NCBI RefSeq assembly: GCF_003590095.1
Contig: NC_039480.1
Span: 16,407,328-16,471,327, forward strand
Direction of reading: 5' to 3'
DNA length: 64,000 bases
Source: Trichoplusia ni
Taxonomy: Eukaryota; Arthropoda; Insecta; Lepidoptera; Noctuidae
The notes below the pieces were generated by a model. It was given only the letters and a program-made list of their open reading frames with translations. It made no database searches and was not told the DNA's origin. Made by a program: the position numbers and the translations under genes. Of the stretch, positions 1 through 12,770 are shown one piece after another; the first letter of the stretch is position 1; every line of letters begins with the position of its first letter.

Positions 1-3000
1 GTGATTTAATAACGTTGGTACTCGGAGTAAAACCAATTTAAAGAAGTTATAACATAAATCAATTCTTAACCATGGCGGGAAGCTGAGGTCGAATACGAAA
101 TCATAATAGACGGTCTCATTAAAATTCATCGAAGCTATGCAATTCAGATTGAGAACAAAAATGTAGTCTTTTGACACGCGGAGCTATGAATAGACAATTA
201 AGTTCTCAACTTTGTAATACCTGTTTAGTGGAATGTAGGGACCGTGGCGCAATCTGTTTAATTATTTTGTTGCTAAAGCTAAACTCTGTTCGTACCTATT
301 TAAGTCTAAAACTAACTTAGAATTTCTAGAGAAAATTTCTTAAGCAAAATATTCAAGATCCAAAATTGTTTTCGTACCTTCTTGTAAATTCAAATATTAT
401 TTAACTTACAATTCGAACATTTAGTCACAGCATTAATATTGAACGCCCACCGTAAAAACGCATCGCATTATTTTTTCTGATAAATTAAAAGCCACAATTA
501 ATTGGTTACAGACCACCAATCAGATTAAAATATTTATCGTCACGAAAAGCAATTTACAGAGTTCGCCACAGCACAATACACGTCAGGGGCAGCTTGCATC
601 TGCAATATCTGGTTGAGGTAAAACTGCACATTTCCCTCGAAAATAATTCCACAGTTATTATTTTTATATAAATTGCTTCCCATCACCTTTTAGCAGATTA
701 TGGCGAGGTAACGACTGCAGTGGTTAATTAAATACTTAAGTTATTGTTAAACAGTTTCATAACGCGAGACGTTAATAGGATTAAAAAGACGTTTCGTTTC
801 AGAAGTAGTGCTTTTCTTCATTGTTCTTATTAGTAAAGGCTGGTACACGGTGCCTGTTTAATTTTTTTTTTACATTATTAAATGAGTTCTTTTTATAGAC
901 ATCAAGCTCGTCTAATTTACACCTGATCTTCAAGCACCAGATAGCATGTATCAAATTTTCTAGAAAATCTAAACAGCCTAGTTTTAATATTGCAATTGGT
1001 ATTTCAAAGTAAAAATACCAATACTAGAACCTCTCCGACTCGATCAATATAAATATGAAACCAGTTAGCAGTAAACGTTCAGCAATGGTCACATAAAATA
1101 TGTGTAAAAAAAATGTTATATAGGCCAATAAATAAAATAAAGCCGTTATAAATTCAGCGTCACCAAAACCATTTGACCCACTCCACAAATAGTACCTTGA
1201 ATATAACTTCCAAAGTCGATCGCAAATAAACGAAAAAGTATAAATGGGAAGGATTTATAGCCGTTTTTATATCCTAATACAACTTTCTGCTACTTTTGTT
1301 ACAAATTGACATCTTAAAACCGACATAAAATAAAACTGTTTTACGGATTGCCAGATTAAAAGGAATATTTAAAGAGGAACGGTTTACTTCTTTGACTTAC
1401 CTTTTTCCTTTTATTACTTGCGAAGCTTACGTATTGAAAATTGCAGCGAGTTTTAAGGTTAATTCTTAGTTAACGTAGCACTTATTTTATAGCATTTCCT
1501 TCGTCGAACTGGATTCGAAATATCGGAATCTGGTATCACCAATGCACGGTGCAGAAGCATGATAATCAATGTTCTTGCACATTCATTTCCTTATGAAAGA
1601 AGGAACAGATCTTTGCCCCAAACTGACATATTTGCAGTCTGATATTATTATTAGACATTACTGTTGCACCTGTTAAAAAGAATCATTTATCCCGTATTAG
1701 GCCATTTAAAGGCTGATACTTGTTTTTCAGAATCTTAGTTGAAGCAGACTGGTGATCAATGCTCATACTACTAAATTCCGTCACCTAGTACCTAGTACCG
1801 TCTAGCGCCATTCACAGGCTAGTATTATTATTATTACATTTCTCTACGAAATCTCGAAATAAGGTCAAATTAGCACATACTAGTACGTAGGATCCTAGCT
1901 ACCTGTAATAGCACGATCAATAGTTAATCGTCTAACGATTTAGTTCTCAGTTCCAGCATCACGTCGTTGCGGCTTCGAGCGACAGTTGATCTATTGACAC
2001 ACGAAAGTTTAACTGAACAGCGCGCGCCCCGCTCAAAGCGTCCCACAAATTTCCCCTCTATAAATAGATACTCGTGATCTAAAGGATCATTTTCCTTAGC
2101 TAATTAGATCTTATTACTGAACATTTATAATTAAAACTATATTTTGGGATGAGTTTGTAATTAAGTTCGTTTCGTGTTTTGGTAAATATTTTGTTGTTAA
2201 CTTAATGACTTACTTAGTGTTACAAAGTTGAAGATGTTCTTTTATTTTGTTGCTGGCAGTCTCACGAAAAAGTGATGTAATGAAATCATTTATTCTGCAA
2301 ATAGGATAGATGTGATGCAGATATGATGACTTTTACATGCAGTTTTAAGCTAGCTGGAGTCGACATTTCATAGCCGGCTTCTGAAAAACGTCGGTCAATA
2401 TGATCAATGAATAATAAGCGTTGATAATTTTAAGAGCACGGTTTCGAGTAATCCTGTGTTATCTGTACGTTGCATGAAATAGTTTCACTATCCGCCAACT
2501 CTCAACTAACCACATACGTGCCACCTAACCTTGACTAAACTTTGCTGTTATGGAAACCCTGCATTAACAATATGACCAAACGCAAATTGAAATTTACTTA
2601 ACCGTTGATTCATAATTAAATATCCTTTCATGAAATGTCCAATCTTAATGTCTGAAGTTTGAATACTCGAAATCCTCTCGTAAAGTGACGAACTCGAAAT
2701 TTGACCACAACATCAACATAAATTCATCATTTGAACAAAACTTGAAAGTGGAACAGGAAAAAGAAAAATTTAATACAGCCCTAATTTAGCAAACTTTCCG
2801 ATTGTGAAAAGACAATAATTAACTAAGTGAAATTGAATTCTCTCATTACGGCTATATGGTTCGTACGATTGATTTATAAATTGATTTATTTATAAACGAG
2901 ATTAGTACGGTCTATTCCGGCAAACCCCGATACAAACCGAGAGATTTTCGAATAGGCGAGCGAATGGCGCGAAAGCGACGCTCCTATTTATCTCGACTTA

Positions 3001-4333
3001 GATAATTCCCGCCGAACTGACGTAGGATGAGGGTAAACATCTTGACGTGATTAATAGTAATCCTCAGTAGTTTAATAGTGAAGGATTTAGTTGTTTGAAT
3101 AATATTATCTGAAAGCGGCCACGGTAATTTGGTAACGGGGGCTTACAGCCCGTTTAAAGAATTACTCCTAGCCTTACAGGTCTAGTTAGCAGTTACACAA
3201 AGGCCGTTAGGTGTTTACCACAAAAGGAAAAATATAATCCAAGTCGTGCAGCCGTACGTAAGTTCAAACAGCTATCGGCTTTTGTTTCGAAGCTGAGAAA
3301 TACGTATTATGAGATATCTGCTAACAAAGAGGCAGGGAGTGCACCTGAGACGTCTCACTATTTGTGAAACGCATTTGTTCCGGCGCGTGTACTCATTACA
3401 ATAGACGGGGATTTAATTGACAAGAATTAAAAGGAAATGCTGTTAGAGCACTACAAAGGTTGTAAGTATGGGTATAAACAAACATTTTCAAACTAGACAA
3501 AAGTAAAATGTAATAAAAATTATGAACCAATTTCTTTCAATCGTTTGTAAAAGGTTATAAATGCAGGCCTGTAAATGTTCCACTCCCACTATTGGGAAAA
3601 ATAAACATTAGAGAAGAGTAACCGCCATTGATCACGACGTCTACAAAGTAACATTGACACTAGCATGCCTGGTTTGAAACTGCAACCACGTACATAACAC
3701 TGCCGGAAGTAAAATTGTAATAAGATAGTTTTTTTTTTATTCCGGCTAATCGGAATTGCGACACTGTACAATCCGTACAAAGAGGATAAATTCAAGTTGA
3801 TTTCTTGGCTTGAGTTTTTTAAGTATCTGTAACGGTTTATGAGATACACCCTGATGACCGCCGGTCAAATAGTGGAGCCTTAGTAAACCGTTCTGTTTTT
3901 ACCCTTTGAGTACAGAACTATAGAAAATAGAAAAGTCCACCCAAGCTATTGTCTAAAATCATGCGACATTTAAACACTTACCACTAGAAAAGTTAAGAAT
4001 ACTAAGTTATAACTTATACATACATGTACCTATGTATAAGTTTCTGTGAGTTCAAGTCAAAATGTCTCACTTTATTCTTGTAGTATCACTTGGATGTGCC
4101 GTTTGCGAGTGGCAGGTGCAAAGGAAACGTTTTTGAGTATGTTTTTACGAACTCACGAGCTTTTCAACATTGATGCCAGTGTAAAATGTACAAGGAAGAC
4201 TGCGGTTCTTAAAACCCGAATACTGAATCGCAAACTAGGTTTGAGATGTTTTAAAATGTCTGTTTGCGAACAAACATTTATTCAAAAAAGGCTTAAAAGA
4301 AGCTTCTGTTAACGACACAAAATATACTATAAT
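1..4333. other. Gene-free AT-rich stretch
   Basis: No open frame with recognisable protein similarity, no tRNA-like fold and no clear repeat boundary was seen. The longest frames are under 90 codons and look like chance frames. It may be intergenic DNA or part of a long intron of a gene lying to the left. Confidence 0.6.
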
Positions 4334-4520
4334 CTAGCTGTTGCCCGCGGGCCCATTGGGCACAGATCAAAAATGATCTCACTGGAACATAATATCCTAG
4401 TAAAAACTATCCTATGTGTTAATCCTCACAATCTGTGTATCAAGTTTCGTCCGTTTAGTGGGTTTTGTGTGAAAGAGGAACAAACATCCATACATGCATA
4501 TAACCATACATACTTATTTC
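4334..4520 (+). repeat. Lepidopteran interspersed repeat (AGCTGTTGCCCGCG head)
   Basis: It starts CTAGCTGTTGCCCGCGGGCC, then carries a block reading AAAACTATCCTATGTGTTAA, then ATCTGTGTATCAAGTTTCGT, a GTGAAAGAGGAACAAACATC block and a CATACATA tail. The same ordered blocks recur at 6633-6846 and, with a different head, at 14572-14797 and 57333-57567. This family is abundant in Lepidoptera. Its class (Helitron-like or SINE-like) cannot be settled here. Confidence 0.7.
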
Positions 4521-6632
4521 TAGAACTCCTTATCATCCGCCCTTCATCAGCTAGTGTACGCTTGAGAGTGATAGAGATAGAAGACCTTTTTATTCATTAT
4601 TCTATCAAAAGGTTGCCAAAAGAACAACCAACTAATCATCCTAAAGTTGGTTCATGTTGGTTGGTTGGTTGATTGGTTTCATGTAATAGCTAGGGATGTA
4701 AGAATATTTAATAGTAACATGACAAAAACAGAACTGCTACTGATTAAGAAATTATTATGGATAAAAAAAGACATCACACATGCCCTGATTATATCACTCT
4801 TTTTTGTAGAGTTGTTTTACAATCAGTTTAATGTGAGACTTGTTACCACAGATATTTTTCATTTTTATAAATACACATCAAACATATTATCAAAGTAACG
4901 CGATTTGTCCAACCTCAATATTTTTAGTAATTTCAAAACCATCACCTTTTAACAATAATTTTCTCTCCTTTCAAAGTGGGTGACAAGCTCTAAATTGATT
5001 TTATACCGATGACAAGTACTCTGAAGATAGCCCATGGGGTTTCCTTTCGGTAAAATGAGAATTTTCTTTACAAAAGAAGCCTCCCTTTATGATCAAAATA
5101 AATTCAAAACAATTTATTCTTTTCAAATGGCCAACAATTGTGTAGGAATAGACATGTATGTGTATTAACTATGCGTTTTTATAAAGATTAATGAATAATC
5201 AACGAGCTCTATTAAAATGACATGTTGCCACCCTTTTTCAATTCCTCTGTTGAGGTTGATGTCACAAGTATAATTGCTTAATATGCTAGTTTATATAGCG
5301 AAGTGAACAAGCCACAGATTAGGAAAGAAATGAAGTGCTATTCGCTAAAGTATCCTCTAACGAAATCGATCACGCATATGTCAAAATATAAAGCGAATAC
5401 CAAATGGCTCAAAAATACGCAGGTACCTAAATATGTTTATACCAAAATTAGTTATGGACGTCGAGCATTCGCAGAAGACGAAATTGACAATTTCGTTTTG
5501 CGAACTCTACTTCGTCTGCAGCTGAGACAAATGCGTATAATCTGGCTGCAATTTTGAATACTTAAAAACCTATCTTTTTTCACAATTTGACAAACACATG
5601 CTGTAACAAATCACCAAGAATCTAACTAGTGTAATTTATTGTAACCTTTTACAAATAAAGTAGAAAATTACCTAATTTGTGTAAACACTTCATTTAATAT
5701 TGACTCTGTGTTCCAACCCTTTGTGACACACTTAACATATGGAGCGTGACACAGTAACGAAACACGCACAACGCACATTAAAACCTCTTTAGAGGTATAT
5801 AGATAACTTTGATCCCAAACTACTGAGGGCTCTCAAGTGGACTAACCGACACCCCTAGTTAAGTACACATTATTCGTCGATATTTTCATCGACCTAAATG
5901 ATAGACAATCATAGGGATTTCCATGTTTGACAACTGAATCAACTATTAACATGTTTTACTTACACTTAGTGTAAAAAAAATTACTTAAAATGTCAAAATA
6001 GTTTTTCATCTTGAATATCGACTTTAGTGATATTGAAATAACCGAATGAAAAAATAGAACTTAAAGTTGCAATTGTAATTAAACGTTCCTAACTAAATAA
6101 GTGCAAGGTGCAGAGATACCTGAAGCTCTCACTACTCGTATTTGAGACGGCCCATCGCGGCCTTAATCATTTGCAGAGATTTTTTATTTATGGATATTAT
6201 TCTTAAGATATGTCTCTTATTTTCTCGCGTTATCCCCGGTAACGAGATTACGCAGTCCTTTGGAAGGCTTACGTGAGGTCATAGGTCCAACAAGTATTGG
6301 CCATGTCAAGAACGGAACTTTCTGGGGGTCATCCACCCCAAAGGACCTACAACTACAATTTAATGGAAGATTACTGCAGTTTTGAAGCTAAATGCCGCTC
6401 TACCCGCATAGCGCGTTGTCGCGATTCTATAACTGAATTTAAAATTGTGTCAAACGCACAAAGACACTAAGACTTCAAACAAGCATTTGTGGCGTACAAA
6501 TGAGTGTCGTAAGTGAAGATCAAAAACGCGACATTTTACACACGGTAGGTTTGACGTGGTGATCTTATACCACTCAGCTATCCCTGCGAAAAACTGGCTT
6601 TAGGAACCGATGATAACAAAATAATTGCTTTT
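4521..6632. other. Gene-free AT-rich stretch
   Basis: No gene or RNA recognised. The frames at 5303-5557 and 4647-4898 have no similarity I know and overlap or abut repeat sequence. Confidence 0.55.
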
Positions 6633-6846
6633 AGCTAACCGTTTCTCGCGGGCCTTTCTACAAATCACAAAAGTTCCCACGGTAACAACAAATCAAATCG
6701 GGATAAAAACTATCCTATGTGTTAATCCTTGTCATAAACAATCTGTATACCAAGTTTCGTCTAAATTCGTTCAGCGGTTTTGCGTAAAAGAGGAACAAAT
6801 ATCCTTACAGCCATACGTATTCAAACTTTCGCCTTCATAATAGTAT
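6633..6846 (+). repeat. Lepidopteran interspersed repeat, same family as 4334-4520
   Basis: It has a degenerate head (AGCTAACCGTTTCTCGCGGG), then GGGATAAAAACTATCCTATG, then CAAGTTTCGTCTAAATTCGT and CAGCGGTTTTGCGTAAAAGA, ending near a CAAACTTTCGCCTTCATAAT tail. The block order matches the copy at 4334-4520 in the same orientation. Confidence 0.7.
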
Positions 6847-9631
6847 TGAGATTATGTTTTCTTCGCACAAATATCTCTACAAATTATTACTATCATGTTT
6901 ATTCGAGTATTGCTCTTGTAATTGGTAAGTGGGAGTCATTCAATGTTAACTAAATGTAGAGTACCTCATTAGTCTCGTCGTAGAGACTGTGACTGTCAAT
7001 CTAAAACTGTTATTGAGTTTTTTCACATGGATATTTTCAAAGAAACTGTTTTCTGTTTTAACAGAAAACCGACTATATTAAACAGCTTATTCATCTCCAT
7101 CTTTACCTTTGAAAAATGAACCATTTTAAATTAAAAAAAAATGTTTAATAACACCGCATTAGGTTATTTGTGGTGTTATATTAGATCCTCGTGCAAGTGT
7201 CGGTATCATTTTTACTTGATTGTTTCTATTTTTCTTCGTTGAATTCCTTACAGCGGGAGTCTGTTGGCAAAAAAAAGTCTATTGTAAAATAACTAGCTTT
7301 ATTTTTATGCATGCAAAATTGGCATTTTTTTCAGTTTAGGCGCGACTGACGAACAGCAATAATTTTTTTACTCATAGATAGATAAATGAGAATACAAAAA
7401 CTTAAAAATTACTTTGAGTGGTAATCAAACAAAGCCTTCAGGACATAGAGAGCGCCAGCTGCTTTAATCCGAGCGCTTTATTAATAACTACAACGATAGG
7501 GTTTCCTCCGTTTTATAGACTTTATAAAGAATATACTACACTTAATTAAACCTCTTTGCACTTTTATGGATACCTACTAAAATTACTACTATTTGCTGGA
7601 CATTGAAACAACTTAAACAAACAATTGAACATCAACCCTTTAGCCCCTTGAAAATTTAATAATCGTAATCGTTGATCAACAAAACAAAAAAGGTCAAATG
7701 CGAGACAGACTTCCGATATCCGATGTCTTAGTTTTTAGATGTGCTGTTATAACGGCAACAGAAATCATTTCTGACTCACTGGACGTCATCGGATGGCATC
7801 ATCAAATTTCGATTATCAACCAATCAAGGTTCATAAGATACAGTCTTCTGACAGGCGGTAAGACAGCGGTGACTTAGAAATAGGGTTCCAGTTTTACCTT
7901 TTGGGCATGAAACCCTCAAATGTTTGAAAATTACAAATCTAAATCACCCGCCCTGACGAAACGAAATATCATATTCTAACATTTAAGTGTTTTTAAATAA
8001 GGCTACCGACTTTGGAAATGCAATTTGCGTACAGGGGCAACATTTCGGATAGAAATAAGGTAGGTTGTCACCACATCGAAGCGTTCAAACACATCACAAT
8101 ATAATCTTCTAATAGCATCCAAACTTCGTGATACTCTGTGCATGTGTAGCGTCATAACGAACGTTAATAAATCAAGTCCCACAAACACATTACTCTTATA
8201 CTCGTCAGATAAATATCCCGTCCAAACTTTGCCGCTAAACCTCATGTACACCGCCGGAATTTGCATCATCCGATTAAATATAACTGCATAACGTTTGTGC
8301 ACTTTCAAAAGTCGTAGAACCTAATTGCAATTTGGGGCCATTCACCGGCCAGCGCTGAGTATCATGAATGCGGATGACAACCGCAATGGCTTTGCGGTCG
8401 CACGGGCCGTATGCGGTCCGCATACACTGCACCCGTTCAGACTCCCCTGCCTTAGGAGTCGCACACACTTCATGCACCAGTGGACTAATACCAAGTAGGT
8501 ACCTAGACTCGTGTATATCTCACACTATATTTGCTGAATCGCTGAATCAGGCAAACGTGATACGTCTTTGACGAAAACCTAAATAAAAATACGTACTTCG
8601 AAATAAATCAATCAATAGCTTGTATATAAATTGTCTATTAAAAAAAAGGAGACAATTAAACCCATCTTAAGATAAAGGTCAGATATATTTCTAGTATCCA
8701 ACACGACTTAGACAACTTTTAAACGAGACGTGACAGTCCAACACACAACAAGAAATTTCAAAGTTTAAGTTTCCCACTCGTATAGAATCGTGATATTGAA
8801 GAGCTTTATAAAAACTACATTTTAATGACTACATATTTTTATTTTTATTCTATTTCTGTCCTCATACATATTACATAAGATAGAGTCAAATAAAATGCAA
8901 CACGGCTACCGTACGGTACGTGACTTCGTTCTCACCACCAAACCACAATGCGCCTCGCAAAAATTGAATAACGAAGGTAGAATTAATATTACAATTGTCA
9001 CGTTCATGTTCTTTGTCCTGAAGTATTTTTATATACAAATAAGTTTCTTGTTTGGACGAGGATAAAAAGTGTCTATTTGAACATGAATTCACATTAATCT
9101 GGTTTGTATACTTATTATATATTGTTGGCCATTATTTCATAGTTTTCTTACAAAAAGAATTAACGAACTATTTTTAACGTCCTTTAAAAAAAAGGCAGAA
9201 TAAACGAATGAAAAACAAATGACAATCAAAACAGAATAAGAACAGCAATCGATGACACACGAGTGTTATATAAGTACAATGCTACAATCACAACATTTCC
9301 GTATACAGGGCGTAAGGTATATACACACACGTAAAAAGGTTGATTTTTACGACAGGGCGCGATGTGGCCCTTCAAGTAATCAATAAACTACAGAGTGGTG
9401 CTTTACAAAATCAACCCCTCTTTCATTACTCTATCCGTCACCGCTGCTTAAATATTAAACAGTTGAAGCGACAATCGCTTTGTTGGTCGACTTATTGCTT
9501 GTATTGTTGTTTTTAAACTACATGTGATACATCAAACTATAATTATAAAGGCGCAAGTTTGTGTGGTATGTTTGTTAACTCTTTACTCTTAAACGGCTTG
9601 ACAAACTTTGATGACGTAAGTAAGTGTGCAA
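6847..9631. other. Gene-free stretch
   Basis: No gene recognised. A minus-strand frame at 8003-8308 (101 codons) and the GC-richer segment 8340-8480 stand out slightly from the background, but neither resembles a known protein. A 10-bp-arm inverted repeat with a 2-nt loop lies at 7048-7069. Confidence 0.5.
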
Positions 9632-9672
9632 TTGGGGAGGCCTATGTCCAGCAGTGATGACGATGAAGTAAG
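9632..9672 (+). mobile_element. 3' tail of a truncated LINE (GGCCTATGTCCAGCAG type)
   Basis: The stretch GGGGAGGCCTATGTCCAGCA translates as LGEAYVQQ followed by a stop, then a GATGA-rich tail. That is the usual C-terminus and 3' end of a common lepidopteran LINE reverse transcriptase frame. The same element in less truncated form lies at 53639-53825 on the other strand. Only the last tens of bases are left here. Confidence 0.65.
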
Positions 9673-12600
9673 TGTAAACGCTTTTAGCTTTAGTATAATA
9701 GCGAAAGTTGACGCCCTACATTAACACAGGCTACTTATAATATCGTTTTTGTAGTTGTAACTAATATTCACGCAGGCGAAGTGAATGCAAAAAATGGTTA
9801 TTAAATAAATCCTGTATTTCGAAAACTGGACAGGGAACGTGAATGAAGTGCGGTTAATATGGGCTTTAGTAGTTCACAATATTAACTGTCGCGTAGGTGC
9901 TCGTGTGGATGACTCTACACCGGTGTTAATGCGTTGTGGAATGTTCTGTAGGTGTATGTACGTCATGTTATGTTGACCTGTTGTCATTGATCTGATCTGT
10001 TTTTTTATAAACAACGCCATCTAGCGTCAAATTAAGCAAAGCTGATACTATGAGTACTAGATAAATTGATAATCACAATTATGTATTTCGAAATAAATAC
10101 GAGGTATAAACAAATTACAAACGGACTAGAAACATAATCGTGCTCATCACACGAAAAATTGTAATGAGTGGGAATCGAATCCATGACTTTAGTATAAAAG
10201 CCGGGCCACTAATCATAAGACGAACAGGCTAGTTGGACAGCACTATTACGACCATTTTTGTGTCTTAGAAACAGGATAAAATATAATAGTTTCAAAACAA
10301 ATACTGAGGTAAAGGAACTGTGTTATGTCGTTAGTCTTTTAATCTGATGTGCAGCGGGTTTGATGCTCGCCTGTACCACAGTCCCAATTTCCATACGTTC
10401 TTGCACTAAAGCTTTTAAGTCAGACTAAGTTTGTTACAAATAGAAGCAATGCTGTCCAACGTAATTATCATATCGGTATAAAACCTTTCCATATCCACCC
10501 TAAAACAAACATCAAAATCATCATTAGAAAAAAAAACAGACGTCCTAAATTAAAATAATGAATAAGCCCGTTATTTAATTTAGAATAATAAACGGATATA
10601 TGAAATGGGCGCAGGTGTCCCTGAGAACAAGCCGCTCACCGCAGTAATGGGCGTCGGTCTCGGTCGCGCCCCTACCTGCCTCTACTACCTGCTAATTAGG
10701 GACGTAACGCATTAACAACAACAAACCTCTGTTTTTCAAAAGCCTCTTTTTTTCAACTCATTAAACTTAAATCCAGTGGCCTGAAATATTGCTCCCGTAA
10801 TTAATTATTAAAAAAATCGCCCAAGTGCGAGTTTTGCGCCGATGAATCTTTGCCTTATTAAGAGAATGAACACGAACTCCTAAGTAAACAATGGTCTGTG
10901 TAAACATTTGCTAACTACTTACAGCAATAGTAATTAGAGAGTATTTTTATGTTGGCAGGTCGGTGCTTTGTAGGTTCAGCCGACAAAGTTGGTAGATAAA
11001 GATACACATTAAGTTCTAACACGTATTTCAAGCGTTACTGCTTACTACATAACTTGCCAGGTAACAAAATTTTACTATCCGATATCAATACTTATTTTAA
11101 ATAGTAAAAACCGATCCTTTTGTTGTCAAATGTGACAAGTACAATATGGCGTACACGATAAACTGAAATAAAATATGTATATCCGAAAATAATAACACAT
11201 GTTTAAATACACCTAAAATAATGTCAATACATTCGAAACTAAAATGGTCATCATTAAAACGTATTTTAATTAATCTGAATGACGTAGAATGACTCTAACC
11301 AATGTTTCTACCGTCAATACCCCCTCCGTTCCACCACAAAAGATATTTTGTTTTCAAATAATCGAAAAAAAATCGAGGACCTAACGTGATCTAGCAGGAT
11401 TTGCTTATATCTTTCTTATTTCTACTTTTGCCAAAAAACAGAAAACCCTCGTCAAGAAGGATTTGTTAAATGAAAAAAAGATGTACAATTTGGTTTTTAT
11501 GTTTTGTTACGTCACCTGATCAAGATATGTGGCTTGTTTGCAAGAACATTTTAAGGGTAACGAGGGCTTTATAGCGGGAACTATTGATTTGACGTGTGGT
11601 AGGCGTACTGTTTGTCACGTACTTTCCTGAAGCAAAACATACATCAATGTTCACAATAATCTGTTGAAACCCACCTTTTCCAGAAGTCACGATGGAAGCA
11701 TTTCGGGAATGGATTTCTCCCTAACCTGTCTAGCACCGCTGTATCTCTACTGATCCACATCAACATGAGGTGAAGGTATCCCCTGAGGCATCACAAGACT
11801 GGCTTTCCGCATAGAGCAAGAAAAGGTATACGGAGAGATTTATAGCGTACATATATTAAATAAGAGATAGTCTACGAAGGTAGTGTAAAGTCTTCATTGA
11901 GTAACTAACTTCTAAAATACCCGAAGCGAAACTTATCAAAACTTTAGAAATGTTTAATTATTTTGAGAACAAATAAATAATATAAAGTTTGTTATTTGAA
12001 TAGAAGTATTCGAATATAAACTTCGGATAATTTATTTAACAAACAAAGAGTACAATAAAAGTTCGTCCTCGGTAAGTCAGAGTTTTCCTCAAGATGACTT
12101 CAAAACACAGACCCAAATTAGAGGCTTTTTCGTTTACAAATCTCCCATGACAAGGGTTGCCCTCCGGCGCCACTACAGATCTACATAGCGCCGGATCCTC
12201 GATTCCCGGAATATCACGGAAAATACATATACTTGATACCACGTGGAAGCTGCGGATAAAATGGTTTATTCTTCAATTTCGACGTAGTGGGTTGATACCT
12301 TGGTAAAGGTAAAAATATTTGTTTGTGTTAAATAAATAAATTCAGTACATTTATGTATAAAAATAGTACTGTGCAACTTAATTAATTATTAATTCTGAAA
12401 ATGCTTTTGAATTTACACTAAAAGCGAGTAAAAAGACATCTGAAAACAAGTGACTGTTTTGCTGAACATCTCATCACCATAAAATTTTACTGTAACCAAA
12501 TACAGGCATCCAAAATCCAAATCCTCTCTGAAAGAACAATAAATACTTTTTTCAAAGCATAAAAGCGCATTCCACCAAATAATAATCCTATCACGAAAGT

Positions 12601-12680
12601 GGTTTCTCTCATAAACAAGTGCGATAATAAAATTAAGGCTCACACGCCATAATCAGCTGGTCGGCGCCACCGCGCACCGC
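9673..12680. other. Gene-free AT-rich stretch with one GC-richer patch
   Basis: No gene recognised. A GC-richer patch at about 10605-10690 stands out from the AT-rich surroundings and could be a regulatory island. A 'GGGAATCGAATCCATGAC' block near 10169-10187 may be a decayed SINE box B, but flanking support is too weak to call. Confidence 0.5.
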
Positions 12681-12722
12681 AAAGATGTCGTAAAGTTCGT
12701 CCAGAGAAGATAAGAAAGTTGC
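12681..12722. promoter_or_regulatory. Non-coding block A, paired with 28321-28362
   Basis: AAAGATGTCGTAAAGTT is followed by CAGAG and AGATAAGAAAGTT, which contains a GATA-factor type AGATAAG site. A closely similar block in the same order is found about 15.6 kb away (block B). A second shared motif, TATCCATCA then TAATT, follows about 75-90 nt downstream in each copy. It could be a duplicated regulatory element or two copies of an old repeat. Confidence 0.4.
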
Positions 12723-12730
12723 GAGTTGCC

Positions 12731-12770
12731 GCGAGTCCCCACAAGTCCCCGCAAGTCCCCGCGAGTGACC
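12731..12770. repeat. Short GC-rich tandem repeat, 10-bp unit x4
   Basis: Four consecutive decamers of the type GCAAGTCCCC (GCGAGTCCCC, ACAAGTCCCC, GCAAGTCCCC, GCGAGTGACC) lie just downstream of block A. This is a small minisatellite within a GC-rich patch. Confidence 0.8.

Noticed and set aside
8003..8308. 101-codon minus-strand frame with a TTYLI-like end that briefly suggested a gustatory receptor exon
   Set aside because: The short resemblance is not enough. No neighbouring exons or splice logic were found.
10141..10230. Possible fifth tRNA-SINE (GGGAATCGAATCCATGAC)
   Set aside because: Only a box-B-like word is present. Other SINE blocks are missing or too diverged.
12730..12770. CRISPR-like array
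   Set aside because: Four 10-bp units without spacers form a minisatellite, and the genome is eukaryotic.
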